Positions 19,125 to 28,441 of a DNA stretch of 64,000 nucleotides are shown one piece after another. The stretch's first letter is position 1. Each line of letters begins with the position of its first letter. This stretch comes from Sphingopyxis lindanitolerans (GTDB taxonomy: Bacteria; Pseudomonadota; Alphaproteobacteria; Sphingomonadales; Sphingomonadaceae): assembly GCF_002993885.1 (NCBI RefSeq), contig NZ_CM009578.1:3863569-3927568 (forward strand). Reading direction: 5' to 3'. The notes beneath the pieces are model-generated. The model was not told where the DNA came from, did no database searches, and saw only the letters and a program-made list of their open reading frames with translations. A program made the translations under genes and the position numbers.

Positions 19125-22100
19125 ATGACCCCCCGTTTCTTCATCGACCGGCCCATTTTTTCATGGGTCATCGCCATCGGCATCCTGCTCGCGGGCATCA
19201 TCGCGCTGCGCAGCCTGCCGGTCGAGCAATATCCGTCGGTCGCGCCGCCGTCGCTGACGATCAGCGTCACCTATCCCGGCGCCGACGCCGGGACGCTCGA
19301 GCAGAATGTCACCCAGGTGATCGAGCAGGAGCTGAACGGGGTCGAGGGCTTCCTCTACATGGCCTCGACCAGCGAATCGAACGGCACTGCTTCGATCACC
19401 CTGACCTTCGAGGCGGGGACCAACATCGACAATGCGCAAATGGAGGTCCAGAACCGCCTCCGCCGCGTCGAGCAGCGATTGCCCGAGGATGTGCGGCGCC
19501 AGGGCATTTCGGTCACCGAGGCCAATTCGGGGTTCCTGCTGATCGTCGCGATCACCTCGAAGAGCGGCAAGACCGACCCGATGGAGATCAACAATTTCGC
19601 GAACACGCGCGTGCTCGACGAACTGCGGCGCGTGAACGGGGTCGGCAACGTCCAGGCCTTTGCGCCCGAATATGCCATGCGCATCTGGCTCGATCCGCAA
19701 AAGCTCGCCTCCTATCATTTGTCGGCGGCCGAAGCGCTCGGCGCGGTGCAGGAACAGAATAGCCAGACCCCGGGCGGCCAGCTCGGCGACCAGCCGCTCG
19801 CCAAGGGCGCACAGATCAACGCGGTGATCACGACCCAGGGCCGCTTCACCAAGCCCGAGCAGTTCGAAAGCATCATCCTGCGCGCCAACGCCGACGGGTC
19901 GGCGGTGACGCTGGGCGATGTCGGCCGCGTCGAACTCGGCGCCGCAAGCTATCTCTTTTCGTCCGAACTCAATGGCAAGCCGATGGCGGGGCTCGCGGTC
20001 CAGCTCACCCCCGGCGCGAACGCCCTGTCGACCGCCGCGGGCATTCGCGACCGGATGGACGAGTTGTCGAAGGGCTTCCCGCCCGACGTCACCTGGTCGA
20101 TCCCCTATGACACCACCCCCTTCATCAGCCTGTCGATCGAGGAAGTGGTCAAGACGCTCGCCGAGGCGATGGTGCTCGTCTTCCTCGTCATGTTCCTGTT
20201 CCTCCAGAACTGGCGCGCGACGGTAATTCCGACGGTGGTCGTCCCGATCGCGCTGGCCGGCGCGTGCCTTGGCCTCTGGATGGCGGGCTTTTCGATCAAC
20301 GTGCTGACGCTGTTCGGCATGGTGCTTGCGATCGGCATCCTCGTCGACGACGCGATCGTCGTGATCGAGAATGTCGAGCGCATCATGAGCGAGGAGCATC
20401 TGTCGCCCTATGAAGCGACGGTGAAGGCGATGAGCCAGATCACCTCGGCGATTGTCGGCATCACGCTGGTGCTGATCGCGGTGTTCATCCCGATGGCCTT
20501 CTTCCCCGGATCGACGGGGGGCATCTATCGCCAATTCTCGCTGACGCTGGCGATCTCGATCGGCTTTTCGGCCCTGCTGGCGCTGACGCTGACGCCCGCG
20601 CTGTGCGCGACCTTGCTCAAGCCGCACGACACGGTGAAGCGCGCCGGACCGATCGGCGAGCGCGTCGATCGCTTCTTCGACGGTTTCAACCGCTGGTTCG
20701 GACGCACGACCGACCGTTATCAGGGGCGGGTCGGCCATATGCTGTCGGCGCCGCTGCGCTGGCTCGGCGTCTTTCTGGCGCTGGTCGGGATCACCGCCTT
20801 GCTCTTTTTCCGCCTGCCGGGATCGTTCCTGCCGCAGGAGGATCAGGGCTTTCTGATCACCGTCGTGCAGGCGCCGCCGGGCGCGACGACGCAACGCACC
20901 GATATCGCCGCGAACCAGGTCAAGAAATTCTTCGCCGAACAGCCGCAGGTCGAGAACACCGTGTTCGTGCGCGGGTTCAGCTTTTTCGGCCAGGGGCAGG
21001 CGAACGCGATCATGTTCACGCCGCTGAAGCCGTGGAAGGAACGCCGCGGCAAGGAAAACAGCGCCGACGCGATCGCCGGCAAGGCGATGGGCGCGTTCAT
21101 GGGCATCAAGGAGGCGTTCGTCTTTTCGCTGAGTCCACCCTCGATTCCCGAACTCGGCACGTCGAGCGGTTTCACCTTCAAGCTGCAGGATCGCGGCGGC
21201 GGCGGCCGCGACGCCCTGCTCGCGGCGCGCAACCAGATGCTCGGCGGCGCGATGCAGAGCAAGACGCTCGCCAACGTCCGACCCGAAGGGCAGGAGGATG
21301 CGCCGGTGCTGAAGGTCGATATCGACCGCATCAAGGCGCGCGCGCTCGGCCTGTCGATCGGGGACGTCAACGCGACGCTCGCGATCAGCTTTGGCAGCGC
21401 TTACGCCAACGACTTCACCCGCGAGGGCCGCGTGCTGCGCGTGCTGCTCCAGGCCGACGCCGCGAGCCGGATGACGCCGCAGGACGTGCTCGACCTCAAG
21501 GTACGGAGCGCGGCGGGCGAGATGGTGCCGTTCGGATCGTTCAGCACCGCCGAATGGAGCGCGCAGGCGCCGCAGCTTCAGCGTTATAATGGCTATCCGG
21601 CGATGACGATTTCGGGCGAACCCGCGCCCGGCCAGTCGACCGGCGAGGCGATGGCGGAGATGGAGCGGCTGGCGCAGGCGCTGCCCGCCGGCTTTGCCTA
21701 TGAATGGACCGGCATCTCTTATGAGGAGAAACAGTCGGCGGGGCAGATCGGCATGTTGCTGGGGCTGTCGCTCGTCGTCGTCTTCCTGCTGCTCGCGGCG
21801 CTGTACGAAAGCTGGTCGGTGCCGGTGTCGGTGCTGCTCGTCGTGCCGCTCGGCGTGCTTGGCGCGGTGCTCTTTTCGATGCTGCGCGGGCTCAATGCCG
21901 ACATTTATTTCAACGTCGGGTTGATCACGATCATCGGCCTTGCCGCCAAGAATGCGATCCTGATCGTCGAATTCGCGATCGAGCAGGAGGCCGAGGGCAA
22001 GTCGACGCTCGACGCGGTGATGGAGGCGGTGAAGCTGCGCCTGCGCCCGATCATCATGACCAGCCTGGCCTTCATCCTCGGCATGGTGCCGCTGGTGATC

Positions 22101-22292
22101 GCGAGCGGCGCGGGGGCGGCGAGCCGCCGCGCCGTCGGCACCGGGGTGATGGGGGGGATGATCGCCGCGACCCTGCTCGGCATCTTCTTCATCCCGCTTT
22201 TCTATCTGGCGGTGCGCAAGTGGATCAGCCGCAAGCGACCCCCGGCGCCATCCGAGAAAAGCCATCATGAGGAGGAGCCGAACCATGCGTAA
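19125..22292 (+). CDS. RND efflux pump inner-membrane subunit (HAE1/AcrB family)
   Basis: The 1055-residue protein starts MTPRFFIDRPIFSWVIAIGI, as AcrB-type pumps do. It has 12 transmembrane segments in two groups and two large periplasmic loops. Helix IV shows GMVLAIGILVDDAIVVIENV, whose paired aspartates carry protons, and the helix X lysine is in GLAAKNAILIVEFAIEQ. The length is typical. Hydrophobic drugs, dyes or detergents are usual substrates; the specific one is unknown. Confidence 0.96.
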   Translation: MTPRFFIDRPIFSWVIAIGILLAGIIALRSLPVEQYPSVAPPSLTISVTYPGADAGTLEQNVTQVIEQELNGVEGFLYMASTSESNGTASITLTFEAGTNIDNAQMEVQNRLRRVEQRLPEDVRRQGISVTEANSGFLLIVAITSKSGKTDPMEINNFANTRVLDELRRVNGVGNVQAFAPEYAMRIWLDPQKLASYHLSAAEALGAVQEQNSQTPGGQLGDQPLAKGAQINAVITTQGRFTKPEQFESIILRANADGSAVTLGDVGRVELGAASYLFSSELNGKPMAGLAVQLTPGANALSTAAGIRDRMDELSKGFPPDVTWSIPYDTTPFISLSIEEVVKTLAEAMVLVFLVMFLFLQNWRATVIPTVVVPIALAGACLGLWMAGFSINVLTLFGMVLAIGILVDDAIVVIENVERIMSEEHLSPYEATVKAMSQITSAIVGITLVLIAVFIPMAFFPGSTGGIYRQFSLTLAISIGFSALLALTLTPALCATLLKPHDTVKRAGPIGERVDRFFDGFNRWFGRTTDRYQGRVGHMLSAPLRWLGVFLALVGITALLFFRLPGSFLPQEDQGFLITVVQAPPGATTQRTDIAANQVKKFFAEQPQVENTVFVRGFSFFGQGQANAIMFTPLKPWKERRGKENSADAIAGKAMGAFMGIKEAFVFSLSPPSIPELGTSSGFTFKLQDRGGGGRDALLAARNQMLGGAMQSKTLANVRPEGQEDAPVLKVDIDRIKARALGLSIGDVNATLAISFGSAYANDFTREGRVLRVLLQADAASRMTPQDVLDLKVRSAAGEMVPFGSFSTAEWSAQAPQLQRYNGYPAMTISGEPAPGQSTGEAMAEMERLAQALPAGFAYEWTGISYEEKQSAGQIGMLLGLSLVVVFLLLAALYESWSVPVSVLLVVPLGVLGAVLFSMLRGLNADIYFNVGLITIIGLAAKNAILIVEFAIEQEAEGKSTLDAVMEAVKLRLRPIIMTSLAFILGMVPLVIASGAGAASRRAVGTGVMGGMIAATLLGIFFIPLFYLAVRKWISRKRPPAPSEKSHHEEEPNHA

Positions 22293-23694
22293 GCCGATCC
22301 TGCTCCTAGCCGCGGCGACGATGCTGTCGGGGTGCGTCAATCTCGCGCCGCCGCAGACCCGCCCGCCGCTGCCGACCGCGCCCGATTATCCCGAGGGTTT
22401 CGCGAATGACGTGACGCTCGGCCAGCGCGCGACCGAGATTTCGTGGCACGATTTCTTCGCCGACCCGCAGCTCGAGGCGCTCGTCGCGCGCGCGCTCGAT
22501 CGCAACCGCGACCTCGCGATCGCGGTGGCGCGGATCGAAGAGGCGAGGGGGCAATATCGCATCCAGGACGCCGACCGCCTGCCGACCGTCGGGGCGAGCG
22601 CCGACGCGACGCGCAGCCGCGCCTTTTCGGCGCTGTCGACGCCGCCCGGCCCCGACACGGCGAACCGCTATTCGGTCGGCGTCGGGGTCACCGGCTTCGA
22701 ACTCGATTTCTGGGGGCGGGTGAAGAATCTGTCGGAAGCGGCGCGCAGCCAGTATTTCGCGACCCAGCAGGCCGCGCGGGCGTTTCGCCTGTCGCTGATC
22801 CGCGACGTCGCCTCGGCCTATTTCGCCTCGCGCGGGGCGGAGGAGCAGATCGTCCTGGCCGAAGCAACGGTGACGAGCCGGCGCGAGGGGCTGCGCATCG
22901 CCAAGCTGCGGCTCGATGCCGGGGTGACCTCGGCGCTCGACTATCGCCAGTCCGAAACGCTGCTGACGCAGGCCGAGACCCAGCTTGCGAGCCTGAAGCT
23001 GGCGAAGGCGCAGGCCGACAATTTCCTTGCCGTTCTCGTCGGTGGGCCGGTTCCCGCCGATCTGCCCGCGCCGCTGCCGCTCGTCGATCAGTCGCGCCCG
23101 CCCGCGCTGACCGCGGGACTGCCGTCCGATCTGCTGGTGGCGCGGCCCGACATATTGCAGGCCGAGGAACAGCTTCGCGCCGCGCGCGCCAATGTCGGCG
23201 CGGCGCGCGCAGCCTTCTTCCCGTCGATCTCGTTGACGGGGAATATCGGCTTTGCCTCCTCGTCGCTCGACAGCCTGTTCGGCAACAACGGCCTGAGCTG
23301 GAGCTTTGGCCCGACGATCAGCCTGCCGATCTTCGACTTCGGGCGCAACAAGGGCAATCTGACCGTTGCCGAAGCGCGTGAGAATATCGCGGTCGCGACC
23401 TATGAAAAGACCGTCCAGTCGGCGTTCCGCGAAGTCGCCGACGCGCTCGCCGGGCGCCGCCACCTTGCCGAACAGGTCGAGGCGCAGGAACGCGGAACGC
23501 TGGCGCAGCGGCGCATCGCCGACCTGGCGCGCAAGCGCTATCGCGAGGGGGTGTCGACCTATCTCGAAGTGCTCGACGCCGAGCGCAATTTGTTCGCGTC
23601 CGAACAGGCGCTGATCGAGTTGCGCCGCGCGCAGGTCGACAATCTGGTCACGCTTTACGTCGCGCTCGGCGGGGGGCTCGTCGAACCGTCCTGA
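22285..23694 (+). CDS. RND-associated outer-membrane channel (NodT/OprM family)
   Basis: The 469-residue lipoprotein (ILLLAAATMLSGC lipobox) has two outer membrane efflux repeats, with ISWHDFFADPQLEALVARAL near the start and KRYREGVSTYLEVLDAERNL near the end. The ATG at 22285 lies inside the last codons of the pump gene (an eight-base overlap) and has a strong GAGGAGG upstream; an ATG at 22267 would add six residues. It completes the AcrAB-TolC-like set. Confidence 0.94.
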   Translation: MRKPILLLAAATMLSGCVNLAPPQTRPPLPTAPDYPEGFANDVTLGQRATEISWHDFFADPQLEALVARALDRNRDLAIAVARIEEARGQYRIQDADRLPTVGASADATRSRAFSALSTPPGPDTANRYSVGVGVTGFELDFWGRVKNLSEAARSQYFATQQAARAFRLSLIRDVASAYFASRGAEEQIVLAEATVTSRREGLRIAKLRLDAGVTSALDYRQSETLLTQAETQLASLKLAKAQADNFLAVLVGGPVPADLPAPLPLVDQSRPPALTAGLPSDLLVARPDILQAEEQLRAARANVGAARAAFFPSISLTGNIGFASSSLDSLFGNNGLSWSFGPTISLPIFDFGRNKGNLTVAEARENIAVATYEKTVQSAFREVADALAGRRHLAEQVEAQERGTLAQRRIADLARKRYREGVSTYLEVLDAERNLFASEQALIELRRAQVDNLVTLYVALGGGLVEPS

Positions 23695-23721
23695 GGCGGA
23701 TGATTCCGGCTTCACTCCTTT

Positions 23722-23799
23722 CGTCATCCCGGCGAAGGCTGGGATCTCACCGGAGCGATAGGCCGATACGGCGAGATCCCAGCCTTCGCCGGGATGACG
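23722..23799. repeat. Inverted repeat with 27-bp perfect arms
   Basis: Positions 23722-23748, starting CGTCATCCCGGCGAAGGCTG, are the exact reverse complement of 23773-23799, with a 24-base centre. It lies between two convergent genes. It resembles the element at 11435-11518 in outline (CGTCAT-CCC-GCGAA core) but has a different internal sequence, so it belongs to a related palindrome family. Confidence 0.9.
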
Positions 23800-23822
23800 A
23801 TTCCATCAAAAATGATCACGCG

Positions 23823-24848
23823 CTAACCAGCCGCAGGCGGCCTGTCATAGACGAGGCGGAAACCGACATTGCTTGTCCCCATTCCGGGGTCGCGGCCCTG
23901 GCGCGAGGCGGGGCGATAGCGCTGGCAATAATTGGGCGCGCAAAGATAGCTGCCGCCCTTCACCGTGCGCGACGGCGTGTCGGGGCTGAACGGATCATAG
24001 GCCGATCCTTCGTCGGGGCCTTTGGGATCCTTGCTGTCCTTCGGGTCGTGGCCGGGGCGGAAAAAGTCGGAGGTCACCTCCCACACATTGCCGACCATGT
24101 CGTAAAGGCCGTTGGCGTTGGGCTTGTAGCAGCCGACCGGCGCGACGCCCTTGAAGCCGTCGGTTTCGGCATTGTAATTGGGGAAGGCGCCCTGCCAGCT
24201 GTTCGCCTCTTCGGGCTGGATATTCTTCGACCGCTGTCCCGCGCTCGCGGCATATTCCCACTCGGCCTCGGTCGGGATGCGCCCGCCCGCCCATTGGGCA
24301 TAGGCGACCATATCGTCCCAGGCGAGGTGGACGACGGGCTCGTTCGGCACCGCGTCGGGGCCGCCCGGACCATAGGGTTTCTTCCAGTTCGCGCCGGGGA
24401 CATATTTCCACCAGTCGGTGTAGCGGTTCGACGGGAAATCGGGTGGGGTGAACACCGCCGATCCGGGTTTCAGCATGTCGGGCGGGATCTGGTCGGCGGG
24501 CACGTTGAACTGTTTGGCATCGACCGGATTCTCGGCGACCGTCACATAATGCGCCGCTTTCACGAAGGCGGCGAACTGGCGATTGGTCACTTCGTGCGGG
24601 TCGATCCAGAAGCCGCCGACGGTAGTGGTCCGCACCGGTCCCTCCTCGTCATAGACATCCTCTTCGCCCATATCGAACGTCCCGCCCGCGAGCCGGACTG
24701 GCGTGTCGGCGATGCGGGGGCATGCGCGCGCGCCGGCGGCGGCCACCTCCTTCGCTTGCGGTGCGCCACCTCCGCCGCACCCGGCAAGCGCCGCAAGCGA
24801 CGCCGCCGCCAGAAGCGCGGCGAAGGGTCCGAGTGTGGAACGCGGCAT
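23823..24848 (-). CDS. Formylglycine-generating enzyme family lipoprotein (SUMF1 domain)
   Basis: The 341-residue product has a lipobox (AAASLAALAGC) and a full FGE-sulfatase domain (PF03781): GGTFDMGEEDVYDEEGP, FWIDPHEVTNRQFAAFVKAA, GRIPTEAEWEYAASAG, GLYDMVGNVWEVTSDFF and GGSYLCAPNYCQRYRPASRQ. The last motif keeps both active-site cysteines and the RYRPASR context of catalytically competent FGE. FGE oxidises a sulfatase Cys to formylglycine. No sulfatase is in the window, and this protein is exported, so it may act on a substrate encoded elsewhere. I chose the ATG at 24848; the frame continues to 25145 without a signal peptide. Confidence 0.88.
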   Translation of the reverse strand: MPRSTLGPFAALLAAASLAALAGCGGGGAPQAKEVAAAGARACPRIADTPVRLAGGTFDMGEEDVYDEEGPVRTTTVGGFWIDPHEVTNRQFAAFVKAAHYVTVAENPVDAKQFNVPADQIPPDMLKPGSAVFTPPDFPSNRYTDWWKYVPGANWKKPYGPGGPDAVPNEPVVHLAWDDMVAYAQWAGGRIPTEAEWEYAASAGQRSKNIQPEEANSWQGAFPNYNAETDGFKGVAPVGCYKPNANGLYDMVGNVWEVTSDFFRPGHDPKDSKDPKGPDEGSAYDPFSPDTPSRTVKGGSYLCAPNYCQRYRPASRQGRDPGMGTSNVGFRLVYDRPPAAG

Positions 24849-25278
24849 GATCTTCTTCCCCCTTGAGCCGGTGCGAGTCGGCTGATCGACCCATCCCCAA
24901 TCCATATGAACGCTTGCCAGGGATTTGCCAAAGCTCCCGCTTTCACGGCATTGCGCGCGCGCGGGCATCGGCCCTTTGGTGGAAAATACCCTGTCGTTCG
25001 GCCTGCTGGGGGTCGTCCGGACACACAGCGACAGCAGGGGACGAGAAAGTTGGAGGTAGCGGGAGCCAAAGAGGCAATCTAAGTAATTGTTAATATTCGA
25101 TATTATCTCTGCCTCAATTGCATTTACCAACATGCATACCATCACTCATTTTTCATAAAAATGGGAATCGAATTGAGGGATTGTGAAGGCGGGAAAGTCG
25201 GAATCGAAAAGGCCGAATCAACCATTGCGACTGGCACGGCATAGCCGGTCATAGTCCCCTACGTGTGGCAACGCGGTA
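24849..25278. other. Intergenic stretch, partly AT-rich
   Basis: This stretch contains the FGE gene's upstream region and then an AT-rich part (about 25080-25170) with a small CATTTTT-CAT-AAAAATG hairpin near 25147-25163. No convincing gene is seen. The drop in GC marks the left edge of the accessory patch. Confidence 0.5.
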
Positions 25279-25333
25279 TGATCGATAGAGTGTCGCTTTA
25301 TCGATCACGTATCCAACAATTTTTGATCGATAA
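25279..25333. promoter_or_regulatory. Triple TGATCGATA operator upstream of the toxin-antitoxin pair
   Basis: TGATCGATA (25279-25287), its inverse within TTATCGATCA (25298-25307), and TGATCGATAA (25324-25333) form one direct and one inverted set. The second and third are perfect 10-bp inverted repeats. Antitoxins of this type bind such sites to autoregulate, so this is the probable operator. Confidence 0.72.
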
Positions 25334-25399
25334 GCCATTTTACACGACATTGCGTTGCACGGCAAAATGCCGTATATGACCACGCGAAAGGAATTTCTG

Positions 25400-25675
25400 A
25401 TGGTGTCCGTTTCATCCCGTGAAACCAAGCGCGAGCGGATGGAGTTGCGCGTGGCGGCGTCTGCCAAAGCGCTCATCAAGCGGGCGATGGCTGTAAGCGG
25501 CATGACGGCTGGCGATCTTGCTTATGAGGGTGCGCGCCGCGTGCTCGATGAACATGAGCGCATGAGACTTTCGCAAGCCGATGCCGACGCCTTCCTGAAA
25601 GCGGTCGTCACCCCGCCTGCGCCAGCCGATGGACTGATCAAGGCATTTGAGCGCCATAAATCTGTCGTCGGTTGA
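25400..25675 (+). CDS. DUF1778-family antitoxin (TacA-like)
   Basis: The 91-residue protein matches DUF1778 antitoxins: RMELRVAASAKALIKRAMAV is the ribbon-helix-helix DNA-binding part, GMTAGDLAYEGARRVLDEHE follows, and the C-terminal toxin-binding tail ends PPAPADGLIKAFERHKSVVG. It neutralises the acetyltransferase toxin encoded six bases downstream. Upstream in-frame ATGs at 25355 and 25376 exist; MVSVSSRETKRERME at 25400 fits the family best. Confidence 0.88.
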   Translation: MVSVSSRETKRERMELRVAASAKALIKRAMAVSGMTAGDLAYEGARRVLDEHERMRLSQADADAFLKAVVTPPAPADGLIKAFERHKSVVG

Positions 25676-25681
25676 TCCTGC

Positions 25682-26209
25682 TTGCCTCTCACCTTCGAGC
25701 CGCTCGCCAAGCGCCATGACCGTTCGCACTTTCGCTGCGGCGAGGTCGAGCTTGGCGAGTGGTTCCAGAAACGCGCGGGACAAGATGAACGCCGGAACAT
25801 CGCGCGCGTCTTTGTCGCACTCGACGACGATTCCCAGATTGTCGGCTTCTACAGCTTAAGCGCGTTCACCCTTTCGTTGGACGAAGTGCCGCATGATGTC
25901 GCCGCGAAGCTTCCTCGCTACGATCACATCCCAGCCGCTTTAATCGGCCGACTTGCCCGACACGAACAATCGCGAGGCAAAGGGATCGGCGAGATTCTGA
26001 TAGCCGACGCGCTGCATCGGATCGTCAATGTCGCCCAAGATCTAGCCGTTTTTGCCATAGTGGTTGAAGCTAAGAGCGGCGCAGCGTCTGACTTCTATCA
26101 ATCGCTCGGGTTTATCCCGTTTCCGATGCACACTGATCGGCTGTTCATGCTGACATCCACAGCAGCGGCCGCGCTCAAGAAGGCGAATCCCGCTGCCGGT
26201 CCGGCATAA
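25682..26209 (+). CDS. GNAT-family acetyltransferase toxin (TacT-like)
   Basis: The 175-residue protein begins at a TTG six bases after the antitoxin. It has the toxin opening FEPLAKRHDRSHFRCGEVEL with GEWFQKRAGQDERRNIARVF, the acetyl-CoA loop QSRGKGIGEILIADAL, and the catalytic tyrosine region ASDFYQSLGFIPFP. TacT-type toxins acetylate aminoacyl-tRNA and stop translation. Pairing with DUF1778 makes this a type II toxin-antitoxin module, a common passenger of mobile DNA. Confidence 0.9.
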   Translation: MPLTFEPLAKRHDRSHFRCGEVELGEWFQKRAGQDERRNIARVFVALDDDSQIVGFYSLSAFTLSLDEVPHDVAAKLPRYDHIPAALIGRLARHEQSRGKGIGEILIADALHRIVNVAQDLAVFAIVVEAKSGAASDFYQSLGFIPFPMHTDRLFMLTSTAAAALKKANPAAGPA

Positions 26210-26288
26210 GGCCGTTCCGCCCTGCCAAGCAACGGCTTCGTGCCTTGCGCATTTCGCTAATTTATGTCGCGAGTTGTGCGATTCCTGC

Positions 26289-28072
26289 TCACGGCGGACA
26301 TGTTGAATCCTTGCGATCATGGTTCGGCAGATAGGTAAGATCGATATCGACCGACAGGCGCGGCAGATTCCATTCGAACAGATTGATGGCGGTGCCGCCC
26401 TCGACCGGCAGGTTGACGCGCTTGTCGGCCGCCGCGTCGGGGTCGTCGCGTTCGAGATCAGGCTGTTCGAGTTGCTTCGCAGGCTCCGCCTGCGGCGGCT
26501 TTTCGTCGAGCGAAGGATGCCGCTGCTGCTGCAAGCCGCCATCCTCATCGGCACCGGATTCTTCATCCGCCTTGCCGAGCCTGCGATCCGGAGCGCGAAC
26601 CAGTCCGTTCCAGTCGTCAGGGCGCCCCTTCGGCCGATCGGGATAATCCCCATCGCAAAGCGCGGGCGGCGGCGCGAGGCGCGCGCGGAAATTACGATCC
26701 TTGAAGTAGCGCAGCTTCGTCGCCCGGATCGGAGCCATTCCCGATATCAGCACGAGTTCATCGGCAGGCGGAAGCTGCATCACCTCACCCTGCGTCAACA
26801 GCGGACGCGCGGTCTCCTGCCGGCTGACCATGATATGCGCGAGCCAGGGCGCGAGGCGATGCCCGGCATAGTTGCGCATCGCGCGCTGTTCGGTCGCGAC
26901 ACCCAGAGCATCGGAAATCCGCTTCGCCGTGCGCTCGTCATTCGTAGCGAAGGCGACGCGGACGTGGCAGTTATCGAGGATGCTATTATGCTCGCCATAA
27001 GCCTTCTCGATCTGGTTGAGGCTTTGCGCGATCAGGAAGGCGCGCACGCCGTAGCCCGCCATGAAGGCAAGGCTCGTCTCGAAGAAATCGAGCCTCCCGA
27101 GGGCCGGGAACTCGTCGAGCATCATCAGAAGCTGATGTTTGCGCCCCTGCGCCGGGTCGGCGTCGAGCTTCTCGTCTTTCGTGCCACGGTGATTGGTGGT
27201 CATCATCCGGCGCAGTGTCGTGACGAACGGCCGCCGGGGATCGGACAGGAAGGTCGCGACGCGGGCGAGCGTCTTTTCTTCCTCGGCATAGAGGATGTGA
27301 AGGATCGCTCCAACCAGCAGGCTGTGGCTGGTTTTTCCCAGTGGCTTCGCCTCTCGAGCGCTCCTTCCGGATCGACCAATATGTCGGCGATATTCTGAAC
27401 ATCGCGGACCTCGTTCGCGCCCTTCCTGACCTCCAACAGCGGGTTGTATTTAGCGGACCGCGGATCGGTGGGGTTGAACAGGAGGACATAGCCGAAGCGT
27501 GCCCGCCAGCCGGCGGTGAGCTGCCAGTTCTCGCCCTTGATGTCGTGGATGACGGTCGAACCGGTCCAGCTCAGCAGCGTCGGAATGACGAGGCCGACGC
27601 CTTTGCCCGAGCGGGTCGGCGCGAACGCCATGACATGCTCCGGTCCATCGTGGCGCAAATATCGTCCACGCTGGCGGCCGAGGAATACGCCTGCGTCATC
27701 GAGCAGGCCGACCTTGCCGATTTCGCGCGGGGTTGCCCAGCGGGCCGAACCATATGTGGTGACATGGCGCGACTGGCGCGCGCGCCAGAGCGATCCAGCG
27801 ATGGCGGTCGCGCAACCGAAAAAGCCGCTCGTCCCTGCGAGCATGCCGGCCTTGTCGAATATCTCCGGCGCGTAGGCTTCATAATGATACCACCATGGGA
27901 AGAGCGCCCACGGACGATAGACCGGTGTGTCTCCAGCCATGAACCAGGCCGGGCCGAGTTGCGGCTGATAGCCGAGCTGCCCCGCGCACCATTGCGTCGC
28001 GGCCCACACGCCCGCAATGACGATCGCGAACACGACAAGGATTTGACCGACAAGAAGTTTGGTGGGCGTCAA
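26289..28072 (-). pseudogene. traG: traG/virD4 type IV coupling protein, broken by one frameshift
   Basis: The N-terminal part (28072 down to about 27335) has membrane segments, HVTTYGSARWATPREIGKVG, and a Walker A in FAPTRSGKGVGLVIPTLL. The C-terminal part, in another frame, has Walker B LLMMLDEFPALGRLD and AFLIAQSLNQIEKAYG. The frames join at a five-base T run (27332-27336 on the plus strand): with six bases, HWEK would run on into TSHSLLVGAILHILYAEEEK. The gene would then be nearly full length. A TTG starts it. Coupling proteins deliver relaxase-DNA to a conjugative type IV pore, but no other transfer gene is here, so this is a relic. Sequencing error in the run is possible, though the adjacent RES fragment is also frameshifted. 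Confidence 0.85.
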
Positions 28073-28229
28073 GGGATTCTCCCAGCGACACGGCGTCGCC
28101 TTCCGAACCCCGAAAATCAGCCGGACGGGAAAAATCGCATAGGACGGTTATGGCGCGCGATGATGCAGCACGACGCAATGCGAAGGGCTATCTCATGCAG
28201 AAGTCAGGATGGCGGACCGATACGGCTCG

Positions 28230-28399
28230 TCACTGCCCAATCTGCGGCCAGCTAAGCTGATTCTCGGGAGGCGTCCGCTCGGATCATAGACGATGACCCG
28301 GTGCGGCAGTTCCGGCCCCCATCGCCACAGAACAAGGTTATGATGGTTCGCCGCCGCGCCCGGCACAAAACTCGGCGCAATCATTCCGCGAGCCGCCGC
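28230..28399 (-). pseudogene. C-terminal fragment of a RES-domain toxin
   Basis: A short minus-strand stretch encodes IAPSFVPGAAANHHNLVLWR then WGPELPHRVIVYDPSGRLP. This is typical of the C-terminal end of RES-family NAD-phosphorylase toxins. After GRLP the frame shifts: the original ending NQLSWPQIGQ-stop is found in the next frame, stopping near 28230. The N-terminal two thirds are absent, and a stop precedes the fragment at 28400-28402. RES toxins normally pair with Xre/MbcA-type antitoxins; none is seen here. Confidence 0.6.
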
Positions 28400-28441
28400 T
28401 CACTCTTCTAAGCGGGAAACATATAGAGAGCCAATGAGGAT

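Noticed and set aside
19161..22340. A 1059-residue open frame on the minus strand opposite the RND pump gene
   Set aside because: It is the antisense shadow of a strongly conserved GC-rich gene; its translation is His/Arg/Asp-rich with no recognisable motif or membrane segments.
11435..23799. Long inverted repeats as the ends of insertion sequences
   Set aside because: The arms are separated by only 24-106 bases with no transposase, and no target-site duplication was seen.
24849..25145. N-terminal extension of the FGE-like protein
   Set aside because: The extension lacks homology and would destroy the lipoprotein signal that begins at 24848.
26289..28072. Programmed frameshifting in traG
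   Set aside because: A five-A run could in principle slip, but no stimulatory structure is evident and coupling proteins are not known to need it; decay or error is simpler.
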